This document shows positions 1 to 10,817 of a stretch of DNA of 35,534 nt, one piece after another; the first letter of the stretch is position 1; each line of letters starts with the position of its first letter. The notes below the pieces were generated by a model that was not told the origin of the DNA, did no database searches, and was given only the letters and a program-made list of their open reading frames with translations. Source of the DNA: Plantago elongata (lineage: Eukaryota; Streptophyta; Magnoliopsida; Lamiales; Plantaginaceae); assembly GCA_036897095.1 (NCBI GenBank), contig JAYMSP010001150.1:1-35534 (forward strand), given 5' to 3'. Made by a program: the position numbers and the translations under genes.

Positions 1-541
1 ACCAACACAGTCCATACAGACAAAATTCTTGTTCAGTTCAGTCCACAAAGAACATGAATACTAAACAGTAATAAGCACCAAAACATCCAAACATGTAACA
101 AACAAGAACATATTCATCAATTGACACTGAAACTGTCTACCTAAAAAAAAAAAGGTTATTAACGTTCATCAGTTGCGATTCAAAACCAATTACTTCATTT
201 CCACCATAATCTGAGCAAACCAACAACTCTAATCACAATATTGAAAGCATAATAGGTGAAATTGAGGTTCAATTTTACCTTTCGACATCTTGCTGTTGGA
301 CTGAAATGCCACGATTCTCAGTACAATGCCGCGAGCTCCAACCCAAATCCGCCACCAAAGATGCTCCAATTACTTCGACACAGTAGTATATGGCTGTAGT
401 TTGGGCGAATTTCGCAGGAAATTGTTGGTTTGATGAAGAAGGAAACAGGGGTTCGGGAGCTACGATTTTAGCGGGTGATGGGGGAAGTGGGAAGGGTTTT
501 TTGGTTTTATTACATTTTTCCTTTTCTTTCATTTTTGAATT
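1..541 (-). CDS. 5' exon of unidentified gene, runs off left edge
   Basis: On the minus strand an open stretch from 532 reads through a proline-rich segment and ends at a good donor (AAAG before GTAAAATT, last exon base 279). Bases 1-278 then look like AT-rich intron. Two readings are possible. Either the protein starts at 532 and this is its first 84 residues, or most of the stretch is 5' UTR and translation starts at the late ATG about ten bases before the donor, giving Met-Ser-Lys plus a split codon. The second fits many plant genes with a tiny first coding exon. I recognise no domain in the 84 residues, and no second exon lies inside the window, so the product cannot be named. Confidence 0.35.
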
Positions 542-763
542 TAATGTCCCTTTTCTTTAATGAAATCGAATGAAAAAGCCACGTAGGAGCGAGAAATTGC
601 TGATGCTGGCTGGTTGGTCAACGCCAGGGTTTAATCTGTAATTGTTTGAGATCGAGGGATGAATCTGAAATACGTCAATATTTAAGGGGTATGTTTTGTA
701 ATTCACCCTACATATCTTAATCTGCCGTTTACACCTTAATATTCTTCTCTTTAAAAATATTTT

Positions 764-1317
764 TTAACTTCAATATGACATTCTGGCTTCAATTACTAGG
801 AGCAAGGACTTGATCAACAAAAACAAACAAAGTAAAGAAATGAGCAACAACTGAGAACAATATGCAAAGGCGAATCAGTTCGATTAGAGTCTAGTAAATA
901 TATTTTCATCCCTTGCGAAAAATTTAACAACAAATTTATAAGTTAGAAATTAGGGGAGTTAATCTATGTTTCAAGTTCCAACATTATCCAATAATTTATG
1001 TGTAAATAATCCTCATAAAGTTGACTCCATTACTATCTTTTGAATTATATTTAAACTTTAATTTGACATTATGGCTTCAATACTAGGAGCTCGGACTCGA
1101 TCAACAAGAGCAAACAAAAAAGAAATGAGCAACAACAATGCACAAGACACAAAGATGAATATGTTCGATTCGAGTCTAAAAGTCATTTTTTTCACCCGGT
1201 GAAAAAATTAACTACAAATTTATAAGCTAGACATTGGGAGAGCTGGTCTATGATTCAAGTTTTGACAATATCGAGGGTTTATGTGTAAATTATCCATATA
1301 AAATTGACTCAGTGTAT
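764..1317. repeat. Tandem duplication, about 285 bp unit, two copies
   Basis: Two diverged direct copies lie back to back, about 764-1036 and 1053-1317. Matching anchors are GACATTCTGGCTTCAAT at 777 and GACATTATGGCTTCAAT at 1065, the shared AAAGAAATGAGCAACAAC, the shared ACAAATTTATAAG, and TTGACTC at 1021 and 1304. The offset drifts from 288 to 283 through small indels. The second copy ends about 45 bases before the TATA box of the p32 gene, so its promoter region is made of this duplicated DNA. Bases 542-763 hold nothing I recognise. Confidence 0.85.
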
Positions 1318-1360
1318 ATTGAAATTCCATTTTCACCCTTGCGAAAAAATCGCCGTACTA

Positions 1361-1367
1361 TATAAAA
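1361..1367 (+). promoter_or_regulatory. TATA box of the p32 gene
   Basis: TATAAAA in the context CTATATAAAACTC, about 85 bases before the ATG at 1452. The spacing leaves a 5' UTR of roughly 55-60 bases that is CT- and A-rich, as is common in plants. Confidence 0.55.
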
Positions 1368-1451
1368 CTCTCCTCCTCCAAAAAAACCTAAAACCTTACC
1401 ATAAACCCCTTTCGTCAAAGAAAACTCTTCCCATTCCCAATCGAAGAAGTA

Positions 1452-3370
1452 ATGGCTTTCAGCAGTGTGATCCGTCGAGCTGCTTCAAGAGTTGTACCTT
1501 TGGCCATCCGTGCTTCAGCCGGGAGTACACAAAGGTCTCTCCACCACCAGACCAGCTCAGCTCTTTTCGCCGCCACTGCCACCAATTGCTCACAGAGGTC
1601 ATTTCCGTTGTTCAGCCACCAAAACTTCTCCACCTTTTCTAACTCCGATGCATCACTTCTACGTGTCCTCGAGAGTGAGATCCAGGACGCCATCGACTCT
1701 CAGGCGGATGCACAGGTTCATTTCTCTCTAACTTTTTTCTGTCAACAATATGCTGTTTGCTCTGTAATTTGATTTTGATACGAAGATTTGTACACTGTAA
1801 TTTTAAGTGTGGTGATTTTGTTGCTGTGATTTGTGATTTGCTTATAAGTGCAGTTTGTACTTGATTCTGATTATTTGGTTGTGATTTGGAAAACGTGTCT
1901 GTCTTCGTTCTCTATACATGTGTATTAGCTCATTTTAAGATGCTAAGCAGCTATTTTCTGGAGTTGAGTGTCAGTTTATGCTTTAATTGTATAATAGCAA
2001 TTTTACAGAATTCAAAGTTCAAACATCAAAATATGTTGGTGAGAGATTGAAAATTGCAAGTTTACTTGCTAATTTGGTACTGTTGGTTGTGAGTTATATG
2101 GAACATTGCTCTAGACTAGAAGTTACTGTAGCTGCTAGCTACATCTGCAGAATGCAGACAAGATGTCTTGTTTCTTCGTTGAACACTTACATAGTACACT
2201 ACAGGAGCAATACTAAGACCTGAGTTTCCTTTTTCTAGCCTTTTTATTTGGTTTAAGTAGAATTCTTGTATTTATTCCTTTTCTGGTTATCCATGGTTCT
2301 TAAGGCTGTTAGTAGTATTTTTCTAGTTTTCTATAGACAGCAACAGTGGACTTCTCTCTCCAGTTTGAAGCATGATTATACTGCGCATGCATATTATACA
2401 CTTTCTGCCCTTTCTATATCGTTTACTCAATTAACATATTGGACTCCATGATCAAAATATTAATGTCGTTGTTCAATTGCTTATTGTATTTCAAAGGCTG
2501 ATGAAGTTCCAGAAGGTTTCCCCTTCAAAATTGAAGACCATCCAGGACAACAGACTATAACACTACACAGGGAATTGCAAGGTGAAACCATAACTGTGGA
2601 GGTTTACAATCCTGATATATCCGGTGGGGAGCAGGATGAGGATGAGGAACAGGATGGTGAGGGGGGTTCCGACTCTAGTAACCTACCACTGGTTGTTAAA
2701 GTCTCAAAGAAGAATGGACCCTCTCTCGAATTTGGTTGTACTGCCTTCGCTGATGAGATAGCAATTGACAGTTTGTCCGTGAAGGATGCAAAAATCTCTG
2801 ATGATCTAGCATATGAAGGGCCTGACTTCTTGTAAGTTTTACTCTACCCTCAATATAGATATTAATAGCGTTGGAAACCCCTTTCTGTTGTAATTGGATT
2901 TGTGTGATTCCCCCTATTTTGTCTCCATACACAAATTCTTCCTGTTTTGTGAATCTCCGCATCATTACCCTTTCATTTCCACATCTGAGAAGTTTCATCT
3001 GCATCGGAATTTGGTTACAGAAGGTTTTGTTGAGAAGTTTGTAGTGTCGTGAAGGGCATTGATTAGATTAAAACATAGTAATACGAAGTCCATTTCCTAG
3101 AGTTGGTCCTTAACTTTTTGGTGGACACAGTACTCAAACTAGATACATATAGATGATTTACAAAGTCCATTTCTCAGACATTTAACACTTCAAGATGGTC
3201 ATATTTTCAGGGATTTGGATGAGAATCTGCAGAAGGCTTTCCACAAGTATCTTGAAATTAGAGGAATCAAGCCTAGCACAACCAATTTCTTGCACGAGTA
3301 TATGATTGAGAAGGATGGCAAAGAATATTTGACATGGCTGGAAAACATCAAAAAGTTTATCAAGGCCTAG
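1452..3370 (+). CDS. Mitochondrial p32/MAM33 (mitochondrial glycoprotein) family protein
   Basis: Three exons, 1452-1715, 2497-2831 and 3211-3370, join in frame to 252 residues, close to the Arabidopsis At2g39795-type protein as I recall it. Residues 1-75 are rich in Arg, Ser and Ala with almost no acidic residues, as in a mitochondrial presequence. The mature part follows from about residue 76 and includes EIQDAIDSQADAQ, a glycine/acid tract (SGGEQDEDEEQDGEGG) and the family's C-terminal block with FLHEYMIEKDGKEYLTWLENIKKFI. p32 proteins form acidic doughnut-shaped trimers in the mitochondrial matrix and are linked to oxidative phosphorylation and mitoribosome assembly. The start is the first ATG in frame with the presequence; an overlapping ATG at 1304 lies upstream of the TATA box and in another frame. 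Nothing looks broken. Identity is strong; the plant role is less certain. Confidence 0.93.
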
Positions 3371-4196
3371 TGTCCGATTAGGCGATTACATCAATGAGAT
3401 GAATTTTGGTGATTTATGATTAATTTTAGTTTTATTACTTGACTCGAACTAAGCTCTGGCATAACTTGTAAGGCTCTATTCTACATTTCTACTCAACTAC
3501 TATTTTTTGAACTCCGAAGAGCTGAACTGAATGGAATTGAATTAATCTGAGTTATCACTAATAGGACAGAGCCTTTGTAGCAACATAAGTTTAATGCATT
3601 TTTTTCCTAAACTACATACACTTCCATTTGCGGCGTTCTACTATAAAATTTCATTCATACCTCATATTCAACAAACAATACAATTATTTTACTCTTATGC
3701 ACGGTAATCTCTACAAGTCTTTTTTTTTTAATTTCATTATACTTTACTCCATTATACTACAATTTTTTACACAAAAAGTAAGGCCTTTTCATTTCTCATT
3801 ATATATTTTTTTCATCGGGTCATACTTTTACTCCAAATGTAAATTTAGTTTGCATCTAAATTAAGAGGATATTAATTCTAATAACCAGACTTCAATGTAC
3901 CGAAAAGAAAATGCACTCTTTCAATTTCAAGGGAAGGGGGGGGTGACATCAGATTGAAAGCTTCAACACCACTGTATTTTTAAATGCAATTTGAATATAT
4001 TTGGTCACAACTAAACCTGTGTTAGATGTAATCTCACATTAAGAAGCAGCATAGTGAAGACGTTAATCGCTCTAGTTAATCACCTTCAACACCGAACAAA
4101 CTACAAACCATACGGTGAAACTGCTCTTAACCAAGTACCACATATATTGGCAAATGGCTCGTTTCTTTGTAAAAAGATCTGCGGAGATTCACCAAG
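3371..4196. other. Intergenic / 3' UTRs between convergent genes
   Basis: The p32 gene (plus) and the YIP gene (minus) end towards each other here. The stretch is AT-rich, with T-runs at 3720-3728 and 3805-3813. I see no further gene. Confidence 0.6.
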
Positions 4197-7100
4197 CTAC
4201 GCAAAAAACCACATCTTGATGAAGACTGACAATCCCATCTGTAGTACAAATGCTGATATTGCCACGATTGTGAGATCAGTGCTTTGCATATATGTTCTGA
4301 GGTTCAACCCAACAAAGCTGGCAGATGCAGCACCTGCAACTAGTATGATAACCCAGCGCAGAAACTCATGTGGGATAACCATGAGAAACTGGATATAACC
4401 AATGAAACAAGATTCAGATGGCAAGTAAAAAAAGGGGCATGCTGCTAAAACCCTACACGAAAGGAGATACGTATACAAATCAAACATTGTGAAAGAGCAG
4501 AATACAGCCAACAAATTATGGCAGTCCAGGGACCAACTATCTATAAGACTGATTTCAGACCCTGGCTCGCTCACTTCCAATTAGTGAGAGGATACTCACT
4601 ATCATAATCAGTAGAGGGACACTGGATATAAAAGATGAACTTCCAAATTTCATGCATGCACTAATTATTATTATGCATGATAGCATCAAATAATCCTATT
4701 GGGGAAACAATAGAAGGCAACTGAGTTTAAGCTGGCACTTGACACTCTTATATCATCCATACAAGCCTATAAAGTATGCACTAGATGAGAGATAGATACT
4801 TACAGAGCTCAGGATGAAAATGAACAGGGAATACCCCCACAAGCACCAAAAGCGTATGAGGCTGGGATTTGCACCCAAGTAATGAAGTAAAAAGTAATAC
4901 GCCAGAGGAACTATGAGTGCGTAGCCATAGATGGAACCTACAGCCATATTTACATAGCTGACATCAAAGACCCAAGAAGTGCTATGGTCATTTCTTCTGT
5001 TCATCAAGTATGTTGCACAATTTCCAAGCGAAGCAATCACAAAAACTAATGTCGTTGAAATCCAGACAAGTCCATATCTGGAAAGAAAAAATAGGGAGGA
5101 TTTTAGTGGCAGACAAAAAAAATTCAGGATGGTATACTGAAGTCTTATGGTATCATATTTGTCTTTCTTCTTGCACAAGTCACTTCAGTAATTTCCTTTT
5201 AGGTTACAGCGAGAGCCAACAGGATACATGTTCCAGTTGTGTCACCAAGGGTTGTTTGGTATATATCACATAATTTCTCAACTGTCTCTTGCTACTATCA
5301 TAATTTGTAAGCATATAGATCTTCTTTTGCAGTTTCTGGTCACCTCTTCCAAGTTAATGGCCCAGTAACTACCACTCTACCGGACAATAACCATGGAAAT
5401 TATGTAATAGTGATATATCATCAAATTATGAAAAAACAATCTTTTTTTTATCTTTTCACAAAGAACAGTAATATTTTTAGCCTTAGAAATCAATATTGGT
5501 AGTGGTAGCACACTGAAGTGGATTATGATGAAGGTAATTTATTCTTACGCACCATATGCTTTGAGGAATATAATTTGTAGATATGGACACTGGACATTGG
5601 GTAACAGATGCAGTCGAAACATTAGCAAAGGCAAAGTACATATTGCTCATTTTTCCACATGAATCTGTAGCAGTTCAGAATAACAAAGAAATCCAAAAGA
5701 AATTGCCAGATATGGAAGGTAATTAATTAAGAAAAATTATAGAAATAGAGGATCTCATGAAACCAGTGTCAGGATGGATATTCCTAATTTCCTATGTATT
5801 AGTATCTATTAGTAAATTCTTAGTGGTCAGCATGCATTTTGCACACTGAAGTATTTCGCAGTATCATGGTGATGAAGTTTGAGATGGAAAAATCACAAGT
5901 CATTAGCCAGGTCAGTCGTAAAAATCCATACACACATGTGATAATCAAGAACAATGGTTGAACTGACCAGCTTCAAAACTGCATTGAATTTTAACTTGTT
6001 TTTGATGCTCAACAAAGGGCCCCTCTTCAATTTATTCAATTGTCTACTGGAGGCCTAGCGGCGGGGGATAGATATAATAATACGAATCGACTTAGTGCAA
6101 CTTATAGGTTTGTTAGGAACTCACTACGAAAGAAAAACACCTAGCAGAATGATTATAAAATTGAATAAAATGACAACCCAGAACATCACAATGTAAATCT
6201 TCTGTTTGTTCAAGACTCAATAACAGTACTGCCCCTTCCATTTGTGCTTATGTAGTTATGTGATCATTAATTATCGTAACTTTCATCTCAGAGTTTAATA
6301 CACTGTTGAATACTTGCATATTTGCGAAACAATGTTTTCCTATTTGATCTTATATGACATGCTCAGAGAAGATAATGAACAGAGATAAAAGGGTACACAC
6401 CCATGCATTAACAGTTTAAAATGGAATAATTTTACGTATTCAATAGCCCAAAAGTGAAATTGACCAAGCTCCTTTTAAATGAATTCATGAACAAAAGTTA
6501 TTTCCTATAATCAAACTTACAGGTCAGGATTTGCATCGATTTTGCTGGCAAAATCTCCACTTATAGGATACAAAGAGCTGATCAATCTGTTCAACACAAT
6601 GTCTGTATCAACATTGAAGTATTGTGTATATGAAGAGATGCTAAAGAAACCCCTCCAATTGCTATTTGGCTGCTGCTGCTCATTTCCATCTGAAAACAAT
6701 GGATGTACTGAATATTAGTATTTGTTACAGTAAAAAGTGAGCTCTAAACATTAGAAAGTTACCACTACAAACATCTAGTTGGTTGATGGCATGATGAGAT
6801 TCAAAACAGCGTAATCATAATATATCAAAGTGAAGTCAACCTTGATCATAAATTAACCATATGACTTGAAAGCCTCAGGCCCTTTGTATATTATTAGTAC
6901 GAGATAGGTAACTAGAATCAAACTAGAACATAGACGATATAAAAAATGTCAAAAGGGAAATAGCATGGAATAACCTAAAATACATATTTCTACATGCCTA
7001 CATACATCAACATGTACTATAAACACCCGAAATCGGTAAATATCATGCAACACAGAAAAATGCACAACAGATAGCTTCAGCAATAGAAAAAATCAAATAT

Positions 7101-7627
7101 GACAGTCTCGTACATAATCCACAGTACTAAATCACATACCCCCATTACTACTGCTTATAGTTTGATATCCTCCTTGACCTCCAGTTCCACCACTATGGGG
7201 AGGAAATATTTGCAAATTAGCTCCAGGAACTACACGGAAAACAGAAATTCACTAATCAAACAACTACATCGATTAAACGAATCGATTGATCACAAATAGA
7301 TACAATACACATTGAGTACCTTGTTGGCTAGTAGCCTTCTTTTCTTCACCAACAACAGCCTGCACGGATGATCAACAAGCATAAATTCAAAGACTACTAT
7401 CAACTAGCTAACAGAATCATAGAAACTATCAAAACGATCTAATTCCGCAATTCAATTCGTAATTAATCAGAATCAATAGAGATTTGTTCCAAGATTGGAG
7501 CAGTTAACATAAAATGAAAACCGTATGGATGAGAAATAGTGAAACGGATGGAAATGCTTACAGGAACTGAGCCAAGTAAGTAGCTGGTTGGAAGATTGGT
7601 TATGGATTCTTCCATTGGATTCGACAT
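4197..7627 (-). CDS. YIP1-family integral membrane protein
   Basis: Six exons on the minus strand, 7562-7627, 7320-7359, 7140-7229, 6521-6689, 4804-5077 and 4197-4388, join to 276 residues. The cytosolic N-terminal half is polar, with Gly/Ser/Gln-rich stretches (residues 37-80). It is followed by the family block YFNVDTDIVLNRLISSLYP and the hallmark DLYG at about 121-124. Residues 125-276 form about five hydrophobic helices, the last ending FIKMWFFA. Yip1 proteins sit in ER/Golgi/TGN membranes and bind Rab GTPases and Yif1-type partners in vesicle budding. The start MSNPMEES at 7627 is the only Met that gives an in-frame join to exon 2. Intron 4 (5078-6520) is 1.4 kb and holds no second gene I can see. 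Arabidopsis At2g39805 is the likely counterpart, recalled and not searched. Confidence 0.9.
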
Positions 7628-7899
7628 TTTTAGAGATTAGTGAAGGAAAGAAACTTGTGCTTTACTGCAAAATGACATGTATAGTAGAGTATTCAAATGG
7701 AAAAGTCTTTTTGGGGTTCTTTTCGAGACGACGTAGACCCCAAAACAGAAAGCGCTGGATTATATAGCTAAGAAACGTGTCTACCAGTCAAGTGAACGAA
7801 TTGAACAGCAACACCTGAAGGATTAAACTGATTATGAATTCACGAAAAAATAGGTGAATTGTTTTTTTTTCTAAAAGGAGATTATATTATTTAAATAGA

Positions 7900-8135
7900 A
7901 ATTAGTCTCATACAGCTACTGGCATTTTCAGTATTGTTTACCACTAATTTTTTAGTTAGCTTTGCAGCTTCATGAGCCGTTTTTTATAAAAAAAACTCGT
8001 TACATGAACGCGCAGTTTTTTAAACAAACTAATTTGTTTGAGAAGCTATCAAGTTAGCTTGTTCAAAAAACCTACCTTACCATTTTAGCTACCAGCTACA
8101 TTTTCAGCTAGTTTTGCTAAACGGAGTTTTAGTGA
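7900..8135. repeat. Possible MITE-like repeat
   Basis: This AT-rich stretch carries CAGCTACTGGCATTTTCAG near its left end and CAGCTACATTTTCAGCTAG near its right end, followed by TTTTGCTAAACGG. The AGCTGAAAAT/TAGCTG vocabulary is typical of a common plant MITE group. I could not find clean inverted ends or a target-site duplication, so this is tentative. Confidence 0.25.
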
Positions 8136-8155
8136 TTACAGTCTGAACTCTGAAG

Positions 8156-9090
8156 TCACGAAGGACAGATATCCCAAATAAAATGTGAATTATTACATTC
8201 TAAAATATTGAAATTGCTCCCAGAAGTTTGATTACTTCCTTCCTTTGCCATAGTGTCAGCTATATTGTTTTCCTCCCGGTAGACAAAATGTACGGATGCT
8301 TCTTCCATCTTCCTTATTTTCTGTTGTATTTCTTCAAGTATCATGCGACGGTGGGTTGATGATGCTGCTTCCTGCTTGTTTAAACAAGAGACCAAGAATT
8401 TAGAATCAATTTCTATGCATATAACCAATTTGTGCTTGTCTACATAAATGTAATCCCAGTTTAAATGCCATTAATTATGCCATATTATGGTCCACACCTC
8501 CCAGAAAGGTGGAACTTGCTCTTGTGAAATTTCCTTGAGTATATCGGATTATTACCCCTGCCCCTGCATTACCATTTGCTAGACAAGAACCATCTATGTT
8601 TAAAGTATACAACCTGTTCGAACTCTTCCACTTACAAATGTGGGGCTGAGTTTGTTTTTCCGGTTTAGAGGGTCTTAATATTTTATGTTCAGTGATAACA
8701 TCGAGAGGTTGTGTATGAAATTTTCTTTTATTAAAATCTTCATCTCTAAAGATTTTAAAGTTTCTATGTTTCCGTAACATCCAACAAGTCAAAATTGTTT
8801 TGATTTGTTGTTCAGAGTTAAAAGGAAATTGAAAAATATGTCTGCAAAAGTTTTTTGTCGATGATTGGGCTGGTAGACCATCTAATAGTGTCTTGTATCA
8901 AAGAGTAATTGAAAAATAGTTGTTTAACAGTCTCACCATTTGTTTTACAGAAAGTTCATTTATCAGATTGAATAATTTGTTGTCGAAAAAGTCTTTCTGT
9001 TGTGGGTAAACGATCATGAATGACAATCCAGCATAAAATATTTATTTTTGGTACAACATTTAGTTTCAATATTTTATCCCAAGGTCATTC
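8156..9090 (-). mobile_element. LINE (non-LTR) 3' relic: zf-RVT plus RNase H domain
   Basis: The minus strand keeps the C-terminal end of a plant L1-type LINE, broken across frames. From 9085 downwards it reads WDKILKLNVVPKINILCWIV followed by IHDRLPTTERLFRQQIIQSD, the zinc-knuckle reverse-transcriptase-like (zf-RVT) block. From about 8780 comes the WMLRKHRNFKIF linker. From about 8640 comes an RNase H fold (LNIDGSCLANGNAGAGVIIR, later EIDSKFLVSCLNKQ, then VHFVYREENNIADTMAKEG). A stop falls at about 8478, where RNase H normally has its second acidic residue (NMA followed by stop, usual N-x-AE), and a frame change lies near 8430-8475. The reverse transcriptase and endonuclease parts are absent, as expected of 5' truncation or decay. 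No tail or target duplication was resolved. Confidence 0.8.
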
Positions 9091-9273
9091 AGGGCCAAAG
9101 GTATCATTTCAATATTTTAAAGAAAATTATACATCTTTTTTTACAGAGATTTAATTATTTCTCAATCACATTAAAAATACTAATTGAACATAAATTGTAT
9201 GATACATGTATAGTGAACTAAATCAAATAACAATCTTTTTGGACAAAAGTGGTAAACTAAGCATAGAGTAAAC

Positions 9274-9391
9274 ATAAAATCAATAATTTAATTTTCTAAG
9301 AAAAGGTCAAAATGTTTGAGTCCTGGTCCGGGTAAATATAAAATCAGTAATTTAATTTTCTAAGAAAAGGTCAAAATGTCTGAGACCAGGT
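9274..9391. repeat. Tandem 64-bp duplication reaching into the tRNA gene
   Basis: Copy 1 starts at 9274 and copy 2 at 9338, an exact 64-base offset. Both contain ATTTTCTAAGAAAAGGTCAA. Copy 2 runs into the 3' end of the tRNA-Val gene; copy 1 carries a decayed version of that end (GTTTGAGTCCTGGTCCGGG at 9314-9332). The duplicated block therefore holds the Pol III terminator and about 15 bases of tRNA 3' end. Bases 9091-9273 hold nothing else I recognise. Confidence 0.85.
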
Positions 9392-9449
9392 TCAAACCGG
9401 TACCTCTAGTGTGTGAGACTAGCATGATAACCGACTACACCACCCAGAC
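9377..9449 (-). tRNA. tRNA-Val (anticodon CAC)
   Basis: The minus strand folds as a 73-base tRNA. The acceptor stem GTCTGGG (9449-9443) pairs with CTCAGAC (9384-9378) with one G-T pair, and the discriminator is A at 9377. The D-arm region is GTGTAGTCGGTTATCAT. The anticodon stem CTAGT/ACTAG encloses the loop CTCACAC, so the anticodon is CAC (valine, GUG). The T stem ACCGG/CTGGT encloses TTTGAAC. TTTT follows the gene at once, a Pol III terminator. One oddity is T in place of the near-invariant C56 of the T loop, which also spoils the B box (GGTTTGA instead of GGTTCGA). The gene may be weakly expressed or a recent pseudogene, although every stem still pairs. Confidence 0.85.
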
Positions 9450-10002
9450 ATGCGTGAATCTGTTCTCAAATCCAGTTACGAGGCTAATTAAAATGTATAA
9501 GCATGGGGAATAATACAATCTTCTAACAAAAAAAAAACATTAACCAATGGAAAGTAAATCACAAGGTAGATAATTAACTTCTTTTGGGTACCATTATGTG
9601 TTGGGTGAGTGTGTGACTAATCCGGTTAAATATTTTTAAAAACTTTTTAAGATGATTCTCGAATAATTCATAAACAAAATCTCTCTTAATTATTTTCAAA
9701 AGTAGTTATAAATTAATTGTTAGCTAATTATAAATCTTGATTTATAAGAATGTGTGGTATAATGTTTTGAAAAGTATTCATCTCAATTCAAATTATTAAA
9801 CAAATTCATGTAACTCGATCCATATTAATTTATTTTAAATTATCTCATATATTTTTTTAAATAGCGTCCGACTTACGTTTTAAAAAAAATATAGATGTTT
9901 TGAAGGAAAATGTATTATTATAGTATTAACAAAATGCATCTTTATATTTATTGTATCTTTTTTATATACTTTTATCATAAACATTACCCTAAATGCTTAA
10001 GT
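9450..10002. other. AT-rich intergenic spacer
   Basis: This is very AT-rich DNA with no long open frame and no recognisable repeat ends. I looked here on the minus strand for further PP1 exons and found none. Confidence 0.5.
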
Positions 10003-10158
10003 GGGTGTTTGGATGGACATTTGAGTGGGCATTTGGATGTATTTTGGTGAAAATTGTGTTTGGATGAACATTTAAGTGGAGTATTTTAAGTGTATTTTAG
10101 GCCAAATCAATGTTAATCGAATAAAATGAGGGATATTCAAATACTCATCCAAACACCC
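10003..10158. mobile_element. MITE-like element with 13-bp perfect terminal inverted repeats
   Basis: GGGTGTTTGGATG at 10003-10015 and its exact complement CATCCAAACACCC at 10146-10158 bound a 156-bp segment with no coding capacity. The similarity continues loosely inward (GACATTTGAGT against GAGTATTTGAATAT). Inside, GTGTTTGGATG followed by A/GACATTTA/GAGTGG occurs twice in direct orientation (near 10005 and 10049). GGGTGTTTGG ends are common among plant DNA-transposon MITEs. No exact 8-bp or 3-bp target duplication is seen at these borders, so the superfamily stays open. Confidence 0.6.
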
Positions 10159-10302
10159 TAATTCATCCAAAAAGATTGTCCAAGTACATTGAATCCAAAA
10201 AGTGAATAGCATAAAGCAAATAAACTGTACTCCATTATAAAGTAAACAATAAAGCAATAATCATTAAAAAAAAAAAAAAAGGGGAATGGAATGGAAATAT
10301 AC

Positions 10303-10480
10303 CGCAAATCTTAATAGGAGCTTCGAGCTCGAGAAGATTAGGCTGATTGATGAAAATCTCACGAGAAGCAACACAAAGCTGCTTGATTTCAGATTCGGTG
10401 AGCTGAACAAGCTTCCCAGGTTTGGTGGATCGGACTTCGATCAATTTCTCGATAATCCTATCGAGAGCAGCAGAATCCAT
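10303..10480 (-). pseudogene. Orphan first exon of PP1-type Ser/Thr phosphatase (TOPP-like)
   Basis: From the ATG at 10480 the minus strand reads [20 protein letters not shown], then [20 protein letters not shown] and [12 protein letters not shown]. This is the N-terminus of plant PP1 catalytic subunits, unbroken for 59 codons plus one base. It ends at a proper donor (GCG before GTATATTT). In a working PP1 the next residues are DIHGQYSDLLRLFEYGG, with metal-binding and catalytic motifs after them. I find none of these on the minus strand between 10300 and the YIP gene at 7627; that space holds a MITE, a tRNA gene and a LINE relic. The rest of the gene therefore appears to be missing. The exon shows no stops, so the loss may be recent or the exon may still be transcribed. 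A very long intron is ruled out by the YIP gene on the same strand, unless the assembly is wrong. Confidence 0.85.
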
Positions 10481-10817
10481 ATCCTCTTCATTATCTTCTT
10501 CGTCTACACACCGCCTAAATGCTTAATTCATAACCTTTGTAAAGCGCTGATTACCATGAAACGCTTTCTACTCATCAGTGTCCAATCAATCTCAATCCCT
10601 TCCGTTGTAACTTGATCAATTTGTGACCAACCGTCACTACCAACTACACCACCGAACGCCACCTTTTGCACTGCGTAAGGTCAAGCTTCTTCTCCAGCTC
10701 TCTCACTCCTCTCTCTACATTTCTATTTACTTACATACATCCATATCCATAACAATCGCTCTCTTTATCTGATTTTATCAGGAGTTACGCCTGTTTGTCG
10801 CAGCTGAATCTGAACCA
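10481..10817. promoter_or_regulatory. Shared divergent promoter region of PP1 exon and FPGS
   Basis: 337 bases separate the two divergent start codons. No obvious TATA box is present. The FPGS side (10690-10780) is CT-rich, as in plant 5' UTRs, and may contain a leader intron (TAAG before GTCAAGC at about 10680, acceptor TTATCAG at about 10780). Downstream of that acceptor the FPGS frame stays open (ELRLFVAAESEP) up to the ATG at 10818, but no upstream ATG joins it. Confidence 0.45.

Noticed and set aside
4054-4398. Plus-strand open frame of 114 residues
   Set aside because: It lies antisense to the last exon of the YIP gene and shows no family features.
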